From NCBI GenBank assembly GCA_015680685.1, contig MNCI01038110.1, positions 3,802 through 35,366 on the forward strand: DNA of 31,565 nucleotides, given 5' to 3'. A program made the translations under genes and the position numbers. Below the pieces are notes generated by a model. It was not told the DNA's origin and searched no databases. It saw only the letters and a list, made by a program, of their open reading frames with translations. Within the stretch, counting starts at the first letter, position 1, and the number at the start of each line of letters is the position of its first letter. Shown here piece after piece: positions 31,243-31,565 of the stretch. Source of the DNA: Gnetum montanum (lineage: Eukaryota; Streptophyta; Gnetopsida; Gnetales; Gnetaceae).

Positions 31243-31565
31243 TCATGAATTGTTTATTGTGATATCGCACCCATGATATCACATTGTCTCCTCATCTATA
31301 AATAAGAGGAAGGTAGATTTGGTAAGGGGGGAGTAATTTTAGTATTAACATAGGGAATTTTTGTCCATTTTTCCTCTCAACCCTTTCTCCCAATGCATGC
31401 CCACAATGTGATGATTGTAATTGTACGGCATCCTTATTCGAGTGTGACATACTTGGACACACACATGATTGGCAATAAAGATCGAGATTACTTCATCATT
31501 GCAGCATCCACCTAGCTTAATTATTTAATTGTTATTGTTATTTCTTTCTTTCTTAGTTAATATCT
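31243..31565 (+). repeat. Third element-A-family LTR, cut by the window end
   Basis: It begins TCATGAATTGT, matching TGATGAATTGT of element A. It keeps paired GTGATATC and GATATCAC arms (31259-31282), TATAAATA at 31297-31304, the CTCAACCCTTTCTCCCAA block, GTACGGCAT, TTATTCGAGTGTGACA and AATAAA at 31474-31479. About 50 bases around the second pair of GATATC boxes are missing, and the bases between the TATA box and CTCAACCC differ. It is therefore an older or different subfamily member. Whether an internal region follows cannot be seen. Confidence 0.85.

Overview
The window looks like nuclear DNA from a plant with a large, repeat-filled genome. It is AT-rich and CpG-poor, and it contains no intact protein-coding gene, no rRNA or tRNA gene and nothing of bacterial type. 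Almost everything recognisable is decayed retrotransposon. The elements (non-chromodomain Ty3/gypsy types, LINE 3' ends) and the depth of decay would suit a gymnosperm or another giant plant genome. That is inference; no lineage-specific gene was found.

Layout, left to right. 230-748 (+): a weak candidate spliced gene tail. 968-1158: a 46-bp tandem repeat. 1450-5060 (-): a degraded Ty3/gypsy gag-protease fragment without polymerase. 5133-5235: a 26-bp tandem repeat. 6582-7110: diverged tandem units, each with a small ACTATG...CATAGT hairpin. 7195-8571 (+): a 459-codon frame broken only by stops, followed by a polypurine tract (8805) and an LTR-like segment starting at 8817. Together these may be the 3' half of another element (element C). 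9690-10740 (+): a LINE 3' end with a zinc-binding RVT remnant.

11147-17291 (+) is a structurally complete LTR element (element A), about 6.1 kb long. It has two LTRs of 844 and 814 bp, a near-match target duplication, a tRNA-Asp-type primer site and a polypurine tract. Its internal region encodes a Gag-like frame of 782 codons, a second 168-codon frame and no protease, reverse transcriptase or integrase. It therefore looks like a non-autonomous Athila/Tat-type element. 17300-19745 holds a decayed coiled-coil coding remnant. 19750-20515 (-) is a second copy of the same LINE 3' end in opposite orientation.

21315-31238 (-) is a nearly full-length Ty3/gypsy element (element B), about 9.9 kb: 695/696-bp LTRs, then gag, protease, reverse transcriptase, RNase H and integrase in that order. 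The integrase keeps an exact D,D35E spacing despite many stops. A 3.1-kb non-coding stretch lies between integrase and the 3' LTR and carries a 49-bp tandem repeat and a (TA)14 run. Four bases beyond element B a third, diverged LTR of the element A family begins and runs off the window.

No host pathway can be assembled. What links the parts is parasitism: element A lacks its own enzymes and would have needed an autonomous relative. The observations most worth following are the stop-only decay of the long frames, the conserved GATATC palindromes just upstream of the TATA box in all three A-family LTRs, and the hairpin array at 6.6-7.1 kb.
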